A DNA stretch of 64,000 nucleotides from Acidobacteriota bacterium (GTDB taxonomy: Bacteria; Acidobacteriota; Holophagae; Holophagales; Holophagaceae). The translations under genes and the position numbers were made by a program. Below the pieces are notes generated by a model that worked only from the letters and a program-made list of their open reading frames with translations, was not told the origin of the DNA and did no database searches. Of the stretch, positions 24,882 to 32,559 are shown piece after piece. The stretch is from assembly GCA_016192145.1 (NCBI GenBank), contig JACPUT010000006.1, positions 248,001 through 312,000 of the forward strand, written 5' to 3'. Every line of letters begins with the position of its first letter. The first letter of the stretch is position 1.

Positions 24882-26033
24882 TTATTTCCCCGGCGCCAAT
24901 GGCCGCCCGTTCGCCGCCATCACGACCCGCAATCGATCCAGCGGCAACGCCTGGGCCACGTGCCCGTCCCGCCCGGTGGTTGTCTCCGCCGCCAGCAGCG
25001 AATGGATGACGGCGGCCTCCGTGGCCTCCGCCGCCGCCTCGAAGAGGGGATCCGCGGCCTCGTCCGTGAGCCGCGAGATGGTTTCCAGCGCCCCCATGGC
25101 CTTCAGGCGGGTCGCCGTGGAGAAGGCGATGACGAAGTCGCCGGACGAATGGTGCGCGTTGCTTCCCGTGCGGGCGAGGCCCAGGGCCGCCCGCTTGGCC
25201 AGGCGCCCCAGCTGCCGGTGATCCAGGGGCGCGTCCGTGGCGAGCACGATGATGATGGAGTGCGCGCCCGGCGGCACGAGGCGCTCGGGGATCTCGCGGC
25301 CCACGGGCACGCCCGCGATGAGGAGCTCGGGGCGGCGGCCGTGGTTGGCGTTCACGAGGGCGCCCACGGTGAAGGTGCCGCCCGGGGTCTCCGCCCTTCG
25401 GGACGCGGTGCCGATGCCGCCCTTGAACTGGTAGCAGATCATGCCCGTGCCCGCGCCCACGGCGCCTTCCCGCACGGGGCCTTCCGCCGCACCATCCAGC
25501 GCCGCCAGCGTATCGGCTTCCGTGACGTGGCGGCCCCGGGCGTCGTTCAGGGCGGAGTCGTCGCACTCGCCCACCACGGGCAGCACCACGTCCTCCGTGA
25601 TGCCGATGGCTGGGTGCTTCCGCAGCATCCACGTGATCGCCGCGTCCGCCACCCGCGGCACGTTCATCGTGCTCGTGAGGAGGATGGGCACCTCCAGCAG
25701 ACCGGACTCGTTCACCCAGTGCAGCCCCGTCACCTCGCCATTGCCGTTGAGCACGAAGGCCGCCGCCGGCACCTTGTCGTGCCACAGGTCGCCGCCGTGG
25801 GGAAGGATGGCCGTCACCCCCGTGCGCACGGGCCCCTGGCCCGGAACGAGCGGGCCCTCGCCGCGATTGAGCGTCGTGTGTCCCACGCGCACGCCCTTCA
25901 CATCCGTGATGGCGTCCAGCGGTCCGGGCGCCAGGCGCCCGATGCGCAGGCCCAGCTCCCGGGCGCGGGGTCGGGAGTGCGCGCCCAGCGGCAGGAGCGA
26001 GAGCATCAGGGACAGGGCCTCCGCGCGCCGCAT
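24882..26033 (-). CDS. P1 family peptidase (DmpA/BapF-like), secreted
   Basis: An N-terminal-nucleophile hydrolase of family S58 (383 residues), related to D-aminopeptidase DmpA and beta-peptidyl aminopeptidases. A signal peptide spans about residues 1-20. The start of the mature domain, GPLDAITDVKGVRVGHTTL, is characteristic. The self-cleavage/catalytic region reads RTGSNAHHSSGDFVIAFST near residue 290. It begins one base after the stop of the upstream unknown gene, so the two are co-transcribed. Substrate class is uncertain. Confidence 0.9.
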   Translation of the reverse strand: MRRAEALSLMLSLLPLGAHSRPRARELGLRIGRLAPGPLDAITDVKGVRVGHTTLNRGEGPLVPGQGPVRTGVTAILPHGGDLWHDKVPAAAFVLNGNGEVTGLHWVNESGLLEVPILLTSTMNVPRVADAAITWMLRKHPAIGITEDVVLPVVGECDDSALNDARGRHVTEADTLAALDGAAEGPVREGAVGAGTGMICYQFKGGIGTASRRAETPGGTFTVGALVNANHGRRPELLIAGVPVGREIPERLVPPGAHSIIIVLATDAPLDHRQLGRLAKRAALGLARTGSNAHHSSGDFVIAFSTATRLKAMGALETISRLTDEAADPLFEAAAEATEAAVIHSLLAAETTTGRDGHVAQALPLDRLRVVMAANGRPLAPGK

Positions 26034-26034
26034 C

Positions 26035-26562
26035 TCACTTCCCCTTCGGAATCTTCGCGGCGCCCACGAGCCGGTAGAGGCGGGGCAGGGTGCTGAGGCT
26101 GCGCACCGTGCGCGGCGCGTCCTTCCAGGGCTCCGACTGGCTGCGGCGCGTGAGCACCGCCGCGATGGCGCGATTCACTTCGAGCACGAGGATCTCGTAG
26201 CCCGCCATGCGCCCGTCGCGCAGCGCCCACACCTGGCCCGAGGCCACCTTGCGCTCCTCCTCGGGCAATCCCGCCCACGTGGCGTCCGCCTTCGCTTTCT
26301 CGGCGGCGGCCTTCTCCGCCACGGCCTCCGCCTTCACCGCCGCCTTGGCCTCATGCTCCTCCCGCCAGGGCGCCTCCGCCCAGGCCTGCGCCTGATTGCG
26401 CGTGCGGAAGGGCCCCTGGATGCCCTCGTGCCCCTCGCGGGAAGCCCACCAACCCTTGCCCCCCTTCCAGGTGGCGGCCCGCTTGCCCCACTGGTAGCAT
26501 GGCATCGCCTCGTTCGTGCACGTCCAGTCCGCCTGGAATTTCGCGACGCGAAGTGGGGGCAT
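26035..26562 (-). CDS. Hypothetical protein with Trp-rich N-terminus and coiled coil
   Basis: A 175-residue soluble protein. The first 60 residues are rich in tryptophan and contain two cysteines (WTCTNEAMPCYQWG). Residues about 65-105 form an alanine/glutamate/lysine helix likely to be a coiled coil. The C-terminus is basic. I do not recognise the family. It overlaps the control region of the P1 peptidase gene, stopping one base before that start, which indicates an operon. Codon use resembles neighbours, so it looks like a real gene. Confidence 0.65.
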   Translation of the reverse strand: MPPLRVAKFQADWTCTNEAMPCYQWGKRAATWKGGKGWWASREGHEGIQGPFRTRNQAQAWAEAPWREEHEAKAAVKAEAVAEKAAAEKAKADATWAGLPEEERKVASGQVWALRDGRMAGYEILVLEVNRAIAAVLTRRSQSEPWKDAPRTVRSLSTLPRLYRLVGAAKIPKGK

Positions 26563-26620
26563 GGGGGAGTCTCCATCGCCAGCTTAGCAAAGCGGGCCGA
26601 GGCCCCCTTGGAGAGGGGGC

Positions 26621-27652
26621 TCAGCGCTGCGCGGGAAAGGCCTGCCGTATTCCGCCCCCGGCCCCGTAGAAGGTGTCGCCTGAGAACTTGTAGAGGGCGA
26701 GGCCCACCTCGTAATCCGCCTGGGGGGCCTCGGCGGCCTCGCCGCAGGCTTCCCGCAACATGGCCTCGAAGAAGTGGCCGCCCGTGGCCTGGTTGGAAAG
26801 GGTGGCGCCCCCAGCCCCCAGGCGCAGGTTCACATCGAAGAGGGCGGGATCTTCGGAGAGGAAGAACTGGAGGTTGGCGGGTCCGTGGAAGCCCGCTCCC
26901 GCGAGGGCCCTCAGGGCCCGCTCGGCGGCCCCCGCGATGGGGCCCAGTTTCACCGTGTGCGTGCGCACGGCTTCACCGCCCACCACCTTGTCGCGCACCC
27001 GCTGGACGGCGTGGAGGATGCGGCCGTCCCGCGACAGGAGCGCATCCACGCTGATCTCGGGGCCGATGAGGCGCTCCATGAAAATCAGATCCGGATCCTG
27101 CGTCAACGCCTTCCACGCTTCGGCGGCGGAGGCGACGGCTTCCGCGCCGCGGGATCCGAAACCTCGGCGGGGTTTGCGGAAGAGGGGGTAGGGGGCCGAA
27201 TCCAGTTCCTGAGGGGCGTACAGACGCGGGGTGCGGAGGCCGTGGGCCCGGGCGAACGCGTCGAAGTCCACCTTGTCGAAGCAGGTCTGCATGAGCTGGG
27301 GTGTGGGGGCCATCAGCGTGACACCGGCCGCGGCGAAGGCCGCGTGGTGAGGCGCCAGTTGGGCCATGTCCAGGTCGATCAGGGGCAGGAGCACGCGGAT
27401 CTGCTGCTCCCCGCATAGGCTCAGCAAAGCGGGCACGTAGCCAGGATCATCCAAGGGCGGCACCGCCACGGTGGCATCGGCGAAGTAGCCCGCCGGCGCC
27501 ACGATCTCCAGATCGGCCACGATGAGCCTTCCCGACGCCAGCGCGGGCACCCGGGGCAGGGTGGCCCGAACTTGGGCGATCATGCCGGCCCAGCGTCCTC
27601 CACAGGTGATGAGGACGTTGCGGCTCGGGCGCGTCTCGAAGGCGGGGTTCAT
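26621..27652 (-). CDS. ATP-grasp family ligase
   Basis: A 343-residue protein of the CarB-like ATP-grasp branch. The N-terminal domain (to about 105) starts VLITCGGRWAG and contains a PreATP-grasp fold pattern. The ATP-grasp part has PLFRKPRRGFGSRG (substrate/ATP loop), IFMERLIGPEISVDALLSRDG and the metal-binding LFDVNLRLGAGG, which corresponds to the DxNxR motif. The product would be a carboxylate-amine or similar ligation; the substrate is unknown. Its ATG overlaps the stop of the upstream membrane-protein gene by four bases. Confidence 0.83.
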   Translation of the reverse strand: MNPAFETRPSRNVLITCGGRWAGMIAQVRATLPRVPALASGRLIVADLEIVAPAGYFADATVAVPPLDDPGYVPALLSLCGEQQIRVLLPLIDLDMAQLAPHHAAFAAAGVTLMAPTPQLMQTCFDKVDFDAFARAHGLRTPRLYAPQELDSAPYPLFRKPRRGFGSRGAEAVASAAEAWKALTQDPDLIFMERLIGPEISVDALLSRDGRILHAVQRVRDKVVGGEAVRTHTVKLGPIAGAAERALRALAGAGFHGPANLQFFLSEDPALFDVNLRLGAGGATLSNQATGGHFFEAMLREACGEAAEAPQADYEVGLALYKFSGDTFYGAGGGIRQAFPAQR

Positions 27653-28302
27653 GGATTCCCTGGGTGCGGGGTTCCGACGGACGCCTTGAGGGGAGTCAGG
27701 GATTCAGCCGTGAGTTCATAGGCCATGCGGGCCCAATTGAGGATGCCCAGGAGCTTGAATCCGTCTTCCAGGAGGTGGTGCGCCGAATGGCCCCACTTCG
27801 GCCGCTGGTCGAAGAGCACCGAGAGGGTGAAGCAGGCGATGGCCAGGCCCAGGGAGACTGGCGCGCGGGCCCATAGGATGCGCGAGTAGCGGCGCAGCCA
27901 CAGCAGGGCGAGCAGGCCGTAGATCGGGATGACGATCTTTTCGGGGAGGTGGAGGCGCGGCAACCACTCGTCGTGGAGCAGGGCGATATCGTCGAGCCCC
28001 AGGAGGCCCGTGAACAGGGCCAGGTGCAGGAGCAGCCGTGCGAGCTCCGCCTGGGTGGGCTCGTGGCGCAACCGCGCCCAACCGAAGGCCGCCAGGGTCA
28101 CCGCGCATCCCCACCCCACCCCGCCCAGGTTGGACAGCAATCCCACGTAAGCGGGGCCCTTGAGCTCCACGGCCGGATCCCGCACCAGGGCGGCGAAGGG
28201 GACGCCCTGAGCCGCGCAGATCATCTGCAGGAGCACGAGGATGGCGAGGGCGATGGCGGTGAGGAGAACCGGAAACTTCCAGGTGGTGGGCTGGGAATTC
28301 AT
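27649..28302 (-). CDS. Hypothetical six-helix membrane protein
   Basis: A 217-residue protein with about six hydrophobic segments, the first at residues 10-30. Histidine- and aspartate-containing strings (LGLDDIALLHDEWLPRLHLPEK, GHSAHHLLEDGFK) sit between helices and look like potential metal or active sites. I do not recognise the family by name. Its stop overlaps the start of the ATP-grasp gene (ATGA), so the two proteins are likely translated together and may act in one pathway, for example modification of a lipid or membrane-bound substrate. Confidence 0.72.
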   Translation of the reverse strand: MNSQPTTWKFPVLLTAIALAILVLLQMICAAQGVPFAALVRDPAVELKGPAYVGLLSNLGGVGWGCAVTLAAFGWARLRHEPTQAELARLLLHLALFTGLLGLDDIALLHDEWLPRLHLPEKIVIPIYGLLALLWLRRYSRILWARAPVSLGLAIACFTLSVLFDQRPKWGHSAHHLLEDGFKLLGILNWARMAYELTAESLTPLKASVGTPHPGNP

Positions 28303-28570
28303 AGCCTCATTACATGAGAGTCGAATGAAATTTACAAATACTTCCTATGAGGTATTTCTGAGGTTTCCCCGGAGAGGGCCTGGTAGTGGCCGCTGGCGCG
28401 GCACCAATTCGATCAATACCGATCGCCTTCCGAGGTGGACGTATGGTGCCGGATTCCAAGGCGATGAATGAGGTGGGGCTGTTTGGGGATCCGTATTCGG
28501 TGTGCCAGCCAACGACGTGGAAATGGCGATATGCGGTGGATCGGTTGAAGACCTTTTTCCGGAAGTGGGA

Positions 28571-29404
28571 TCAGTAGGGCAGGGCCGGCAGGCGATCCAC
28601 GTTTTGCCGCCAGTAGTCGAGGGTGAGGGTTTGGCGATCCCGGGCCCGCAGTTCGGCCTGCTCCAGGAAGATCACGACGAGGCGGTTCAGGGTGTCCACT
28701 TCCTCGGCGCTGAGGTAGTTCTTGGCGATGAGGACGTCGTGCTTGCGGACGCGGGGGCCGCTCCAGGTGGTGAGGGCCATGTTGGGGGCGTCGGGGTTGG
28801 CGCGGGCCACCACGAGCTCGGCGGCGGTCTTCTGCGCCACGGCGTAGAGGAGTTTGTTTTGGACTTCCGCGAAGAAGAGCTGTGCGGCCGAGTCGTCGGC
28901 GCGGTAATCGGTGCTGAGGGCGAAGAGGTCGCGGACCTTTTGGTAGAAGCGTTTTTCGGAGGCCCGGATCTCGCGGATGCGGGTGAGCAGCTCGTCGAAG
29001 TAATCCCAGCCGCCGGGGTTCTTGAGGCGTTCGTCGTCCATGACGAAGCCTTTGACGAGGTATTCGGTGAGGTGGCCCGTGGCCCACTGGCGGAATTGGG
29101 TGCCCCGGGGGGAGCGGACGCGGTAGCCGATGGCTAGGATCATGGGGAGGCTGTAGAGCAAGGTCGGGCGTTGGACCTGGCGCTGGCCCTCGGTTTGAAC
29201 TGTCAAGGAATCCTTGACGGTTGCCTCGGCGGTTAACTCCCCTTCTTCCAGGATGTTTTTGGCGTGAAGGCTGACGTTCTGTTTTGTGGTGGCGAAGAGT
29301 TCGGCGATCTCGGTTTGGGAGAGCCAAACGGTGCCGTCCATAGCTCGCAGCTGGACGAGGGCTTTGCCGTCTTCGGTTCGGTAGAGGATGACTTCGGCGC
29401 TCAT
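28571..29404 (-). CDS. RhuM-family protein, C-terminally shortened
   Basis: A 277-residue protein of the RhuM (virulence RhuM) family, common on islands, prophages and defence loci; its molecular activity is not established. The N-terminal winged-helix-like segment includes VWLSQTEIAELFATTKQNVSLHAKNIL, followed by AIGYRVRSPRGTQFRQWAT, strong family hallmarks. Family members usually run to about 330 residues with a basic helical tail after DYWRxNVDRL; here the frame stops shortly after that point (LPALPY). The 268 bases beyond the stop hold no clear gene and no continuation of the tail in another frame that I can see. The gene stands alone, adjacent to two tRNA genes. Confidence 0.85.
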   Translation of the reverse strand: MSAEVILYRTEDGKALVQLRAMDGTVWLSQTEIAELFATTKQNVSLHAKNILEEGELTAEATVKDSLTVQTEGQRQVQRPTLLYSLPMILAIGYRVRSPRGTQFRQWATGHLTEYLVKGFVMDDERLKNPGGWDYFDELLTRIREIRASEKRFYQKVRDLFALSTDYRADDSAAQLFFAEVQNKLLYAVAQKTAAELVVARANPDAPNMALTTWSGPRVRKHDVLIAKNYLSAEEVDTLNRLVVIFLEQAELRARDRQTLTLDYWRQNVDRLPALPY

Positions 29405-29748
29405 GGGGTGGCGCCTTGTTGGGGAATGATCTGGGCTCTCATGGGGTGGGAGGGGCCGGTGAAGGGGAGGAGACGGCTCATTGTTATTTCACCCAGATGG
29501 GGGCTGGAAATAGATACGCGAAGGCGCGGCTAAATGAGCTGGGGAGGGGTGGTTTTCATAAGGTACCCCGGCTGGAGCGGGGTGGGGAGTTCGGGTGGGA
29601 ATGAAATATTTGGGTCTCCATCCGGCCCATGGCCCGTCCCAAGGGGCCCGCGCGTCGGCTCCGCACGGCCCTGCGTCCCTGGCGGGCCGCACCGGCTGCG
29701 GTCGCTCCCCGCGACCTTCGCCTGGGCCTACCTGCGGGCCGCCTGCGA
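29405..29748. other. Non-coding stretch between RhuM gene and tRNA-Glu
   Basis: No convincing gene is visible. The first 230 bases are unstructured. From 29637 to 29765 there is a GC-rich segment bounded by an 11-base inverted repeat (GTCCCAAGGGG at 29637-29647 and its complement at 29755-29765), with smaller internal stems such as the one around 29702-29713. Confidence 0.6.
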
Positions 29749-29826
29749 TTCGAGTCCCCTTGGGACTACCAATCAAAAAGCCCGCCGTGAGGCGGGCTTT
29801 GATTGGTAGTCCCAAGGGGACTCGAA
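29749..29826. repeat. Inverted partial duplicate of tRNA-Glu 3' end plus terminator
   Basis: 29749-29786 and 29791-29826 are near-perfect reverse complements (36 paired positions, a two-base length difference, loop GTGA). The right arm is the 3' end of the tRNA-Glu gene, including its CCA and the terminator stem. The left arm therefore is a second copy of the tRNA 3' end on the plus strand, without the rest of a tRNA. Confidence 0.9.
29776..29801 (-). terminator. Terminator after tRNA-Glu
   Basis: On the minus strand, GCCCGCC and GGCGGGC form a stem with loop TCAC, followed by TTTTTG. It lies immediately downstream of the tRNA 3' end. Confidence 0.75.
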
Positions 29827-29878
29827 CCCCTGCTGCCGCCGTGAGAGGGCGGTGTCCTAACCGCTAGACGATGGGACC
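29804..29878 (-). tRNA. tRNA-Glu (anticodon CTC)
   Basis: Read on the minus strand, the 75-nt gene begins GGTCCCATCGTCTAGCGG, has an anticodon stem CCGCC/GGCGG with loop CTCTCAC (anticodon CTC), T-arm GGGGTTCGAGTCCCC and an acceptor ending with an encoded CCA. All four arms pair well. Confidence 0.96.
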
Positions 29879-29926
29879 GTCTGCTGAACTTCCAAGCTTA
29901 CCAAGTGATGGGCGTTCTTGGAAGCG

Positions 29927-29945
29927 AAAAGCGCCCGAAGGCGCC
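29927..29945 (-). terminator. Terminator after tRNA-Gln
   Basis: On the minus strand GCGCC-TTCG-GGCGC forms a stem with a stable UUCG-type loop followed by TTTT, nine bases after the tRNA-Gln CCA end. Confidence 0.8.
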
Positions 29946-29953
29946 GTCCGTTT

Positions 29954-30028
29954 TGGTTGGGGAGGAAGGAGTCGAACCCTCACCTGACAGAATCAGAATC
30001 TGTTGTCCTACCATTAGACCACTCCCCA
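29954..30028 (-). tRNA. tRNA-Gln (anticodon CTG)
   Basis: Minus-strand 75-nt gene beginning TGGGGAGTGGTCTAATGG; anticodon stem ACAGA/TCTGT with loop TTCTGAT gives anticodon CTG. The acceptor stem TGGGGAG pairs with CTCCCCA and the CCA is encoded. It is upstream of tRNA-Glu on the same strand, 75 bases apart, each with its own terminator. Confidence 0.95.
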
Positions 30029-30143
30029 GTGGTGCCACCCAGTATGCCAAAGGATGGGCTTTCGGGCAAGCCGGGATTCCGGGGGAATGCCTTCCCGGGC
30101 CCCTTACAGGCTATCCTGCCAGCACTCCAGATTCGAGGCAGGC

Positions 30144-30686
30144 ATGGCGGACATCCGGTTGGCGTATTTCATGGCGACCAAGGAGGGGGCGAGCTACCTC
30201 GGGGGGCTGCTGGTGGTGGATGGGTCGGGGATCCCCATGGATTTCCGGTACACGGAGCCGATCACGCCGTCGAAGCTGCAGTCGATCCTCTACGGGAAGG
30301 CGCTGGAGCCGCACCTGAAGGAGGAGGTGATCCAGCGGACGCTGCTGAAGGAGCTGAAGGGACAGCCGGATCTGCTGATCCTGCCGGCTGCGGATCTGGC
30401 GGCGGGGCTGAAGGGGGAGGCCAAGTGCCCCGTGCTGGCCCTGCAGAAGAGTCAGGAGCAGGCGCTGCCTCGGCTGGGGGAGGTGTTCCGCGTGAATCCC
30501 CGGGAGCTGCTGCTCCAGCTGGCGGAAGGGGCCTCGCCGCTGCGGGTGATGTTCGCGGCGGGAGTGGAGGCGGCCACCCAGGAACAGGTGGCGCAAAAAC
30601 TGGTGGAGGCGGGCTGGCACATGGATCTGCTGGAGCCGCTGGAGCGGGTGACGGCGGCGCTGGGCAGCCTCGTGCAGAAGGACTGA
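30144..30686 (+). CDS. Hypothetical protein, first gene of FHA-GGDEF cluster
   Basis: A 180-residue soluble protein with no signal peptide. It opens MADIRLAYFMATKEGASYLGG and has a compact alpha/beta look (LVVDGSGIPMDFRYTEPI, then several amphipathic helices). I do not recognise the family. The start at 30144 fits the upstream GAGGCAGGC; the next gene starts one base after its stop, and the FHA-GGDEF genes follow, so it is probably part of one signalling operon. The segment DFRYTEPITPSKLQSILYG might be a binding motif. Confidence 0.7.
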   Translation: MADIRLAYFMATKEGASYLGGLLVVDGSGIPMDFRYTEPITPSKLQSILYGKALEPHLKEEVIQRTLLKELKGQPDLLILPAADLAAGLKGEAKCPVLALQKSQEQALPRLGEVFRVNPRELLLQLAEGASPLRVMFAAGVEAATQEQVAQKLVEAGWHMDLLEPLERVTAALGSLVQKD

Positions 30687-30687
30687 G

Positions 30688-31479
30688 ATGGTTTTTGGGA
30701 AGGCCTCCCGGGCCATTTCCGATGTGGCCCAATCGATCCGGCGGCTCTTCGGGGAGCCCCGGGTGGGAACGCTCAGGGCGTCGGGTTTCGAGGTGCGGGG
30801 CCAGGGGGCGGAGCTGTTGTGGACGAAGGTGGTGAACGGGCTGCCGCCCACCCGGGCGGAGGTTTCGGAGATGCCGCTGTTCCCGGAAGGGGCGGCGGGG
30901 ATGGGTGAACTGCCGCCCCTGGAGGCCGTCCTTCAGGAGGAGCATGGGTGGGCCGTCTGGGCCTCGGAGGCGCAGGCCCTGGTGGCGCCGCTCTTCGCCG
31001 CGGGGAAGGCCTCCCAGCTGGCGGTGCCGCCCCTGCCCCAGGTGACGCGGGTGCATGCGCCCCGGGAGCCGCTGCCCCGGCCAGAGACCCGAAGGCTGGA
31101 GGTGGCGGTGGCGATGCCGAAGGCCCGGGACCTGGAAGTGGATCGGGGGCTGGAGACGAAGTCCCACGGGGCCTTGGGACGGGTGCTCACCCAGCCCTTC
31201 GCGTTTCAAGGGGAGGATCTGGAGAAGCTGCCGAAAAACCTCTGGATGCGCTACAGCCTGGCCCTCGTGAAGGCCACGGGGGAGAACGTGCGGAACCTGG
31301 AGGTGGTGGGCCTCTACCGCCTGCCCCGCAAAGGGATTTCCGACCTCCGGCCCGATGGCCAGGGCCGGGTGTGGGTGCGGCTCACCCCCGAGGCGGTGAC
31401 GGCGAAACGCGCACCGTTCATGCTCGCGCGTCGGAAGGACGATCAGGCATTCGTGAGCGCGTGTGTCGATGAATCCTGA
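30688..31479 (+). CDS. Hypothetical protein, second gene of FHA-GGDEF cluster
   Basis: A 263-residue soluble protein rich in proline between residues 100 and 150, with an N-terminal DVAQSIRRLFGEPRVGTLRASGFEVRG and a C-terminal domain that ends LTPEAVTAKRAPFMLARRKDD. I recognise no family. It starts one base after the preceding gene and its last 11 bases overlap the FHA-GGDEF start, strong evidence of co-translation. Confidence 0.68.
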   Translation: MVFGKASRAISDVAQSIRRLFGEPRVGTLRASGFEVRGQGAELLWTKVVNGLPPTRAEVSEMPLFPEGAAGMGELPPLEAVLQEEHGWAVWASEAQALVAPLFAAGKASQLAVPPLPQVTRVHAPREPLPRPETRRLEVAVAMPKARDLEVDRGLETKSHGALGRVLTQPFAFQGEDLEKLPKNLWMRYSLALVKATGENVRNLEVVGLYRLPRKGISDLRPDGQGRVWVRLTPEAVTAKRAPFMLARRKDDQAFVSACVDES

Positions 31480-32428
31480 AGAACCCACCCGAAATCTGGA
31501 TGAGCCCCGGACCGAACCCTTCAAGCCCTTGAAGACGGACGAGCACACCCTCCTGCGCGAGCGTCGCACGTCGGATCAGGGCCTGCCGGAGGAGCCGGAG
31601 CTGGCCCTCGTGGCCTATGCGGGCGAGGCCCTGGGCCGGGTGTTCCCCCTGCGGGAGGGGCGCTACATCCTGGGCCGAAGCGCCCACTGCGAGATCCCCC
31701 TCATGGATGGGGAGGTGAGCCGCCAGCATGCGGTCCTCACCGTGAGCCCCGGTCCCGAGGGGTTGGGGGTCCAAGTGGAGGATCTCAAGAGCACCAACGG
31801 CACCCGGGTGAACGAGCTGGAACTGCAAGGGACGATGGTGCTGCGCCCGGAGGATCGCATCCACCTGGGCGGCCACGTCTTCAAGCTGGTGGTGCTGGAT
31901 GCCCTGGAGAAGGCCTTCCACCAGACGCTGCTGGAACAGGGCAGCAAGGACGGGCTCACGGGGCTCTCCAACCGCCGCGCCATCATGAGCGAGCTGGGCT
32001 CCCGCTTCCAGGTGGCGAACCGCTACGGCCGCCCCCTCGCGGTGATCCTCTGCGATCTGGACTTTTTCAAGAAGGTGAACGACACCCACGGGCATCCCGC
32101 GGGGGATGCGGTGCTCCGCATCTTCGCCGAGGTGACGGCGCAGACGTTCCGGGAGCCGGATCTCGTGGGCCGCATCGGGGGCGAGGAGTTCCTCGTGCTG
32201 CTGCCGGAAACGGAAATCGAAGGGGCCCTGGTCGGGGCCGAGCGCCTGCGCAGGGCCCTGGAAGCGACGCCGGTGGACATCGGCGGCGGCACGCTGCTGC
32301 GGGTGACCTGCAGCCTGGGGGTGGCCGCCCGCCGAGATGAGGATCCGGAACCCGGCGCCCTCGTGGGCCGGGCGGACGCGGCGTTGTATAAGGCAAAGGC
32401 TGCCGGTCGGAATCGCTCCGAAGCTTGA
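31469..32428 (+). CDS. FHA-domain diguanylate cyclase (GGDEF)
   Basis: A cytoplasmic 319-residue protein. An N-terminal FHA phosphothreonine-binding domain (about residues 45-135) shows ILGRSAHCEIPL, VSRQHAVL and STNGTRVNE. A GGDEF domain follows from about 155, with the catalytic variant GGEEF (RIGGEEFLVLLPE). An RxxD inhibitory site (REPD) stands five residues before it, so product feedback is expected. It should make c-di-GMP in response to a phosphorylated partner; the Ser/Thr kinase gene at 33856 is a candidate source. The ATG at 31469 overlaps the preceding gene; GTG codons lie just upstream. Confidence 0.92.
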   Translation: MNPEEPTRNLDEPRTEPFKPLKTDEHTLLRERRTSDQGLPEEPELALVAYAGEALGRVFPLREGRYILGRSAHCEIPLMDGEVSRQHAVLTVSPGPEGLGVQVEDLKSTNGTRVNELELQGTMVLRPEDRIHLGGHVFKLVVLDALEKAFHQTLLEQGSKDGLTGLSNRRAIMSELGSRFQVANRYGRPLAVILCDLDFFKKVNDTHGHPAGDAVLRIFAEVTAQTFREPDLVGRIGGEEFLVLLPETEIEGALVGAERLRRALEATPVDIGGGTLLRVTCSLGVAARRDEDPEPGALVGRADAALYKAKAAGRNRSEA

Positions 32429-32559
32429 ATGCGTGGATAAAATCGGTCGAATCCTCGGAACTGCCCGCCAGGGCGGGAGTCTTCCGTAGAAAGAGGGTGG
32501 AAAAGGGCTGGTGCTTTCCAATCGGCCCCTAAAATGGGGGATCCCCATCGAACCCACCC

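Noticed and set aside
28386-28577. 63-residue frame ending RYAVDRLKTFFRKWDQ between the membrane protein and RhuM genes
   Set aside because: The start region is not protein-like and no family is recognised; could be a gene remnant, but evidence is too thin.
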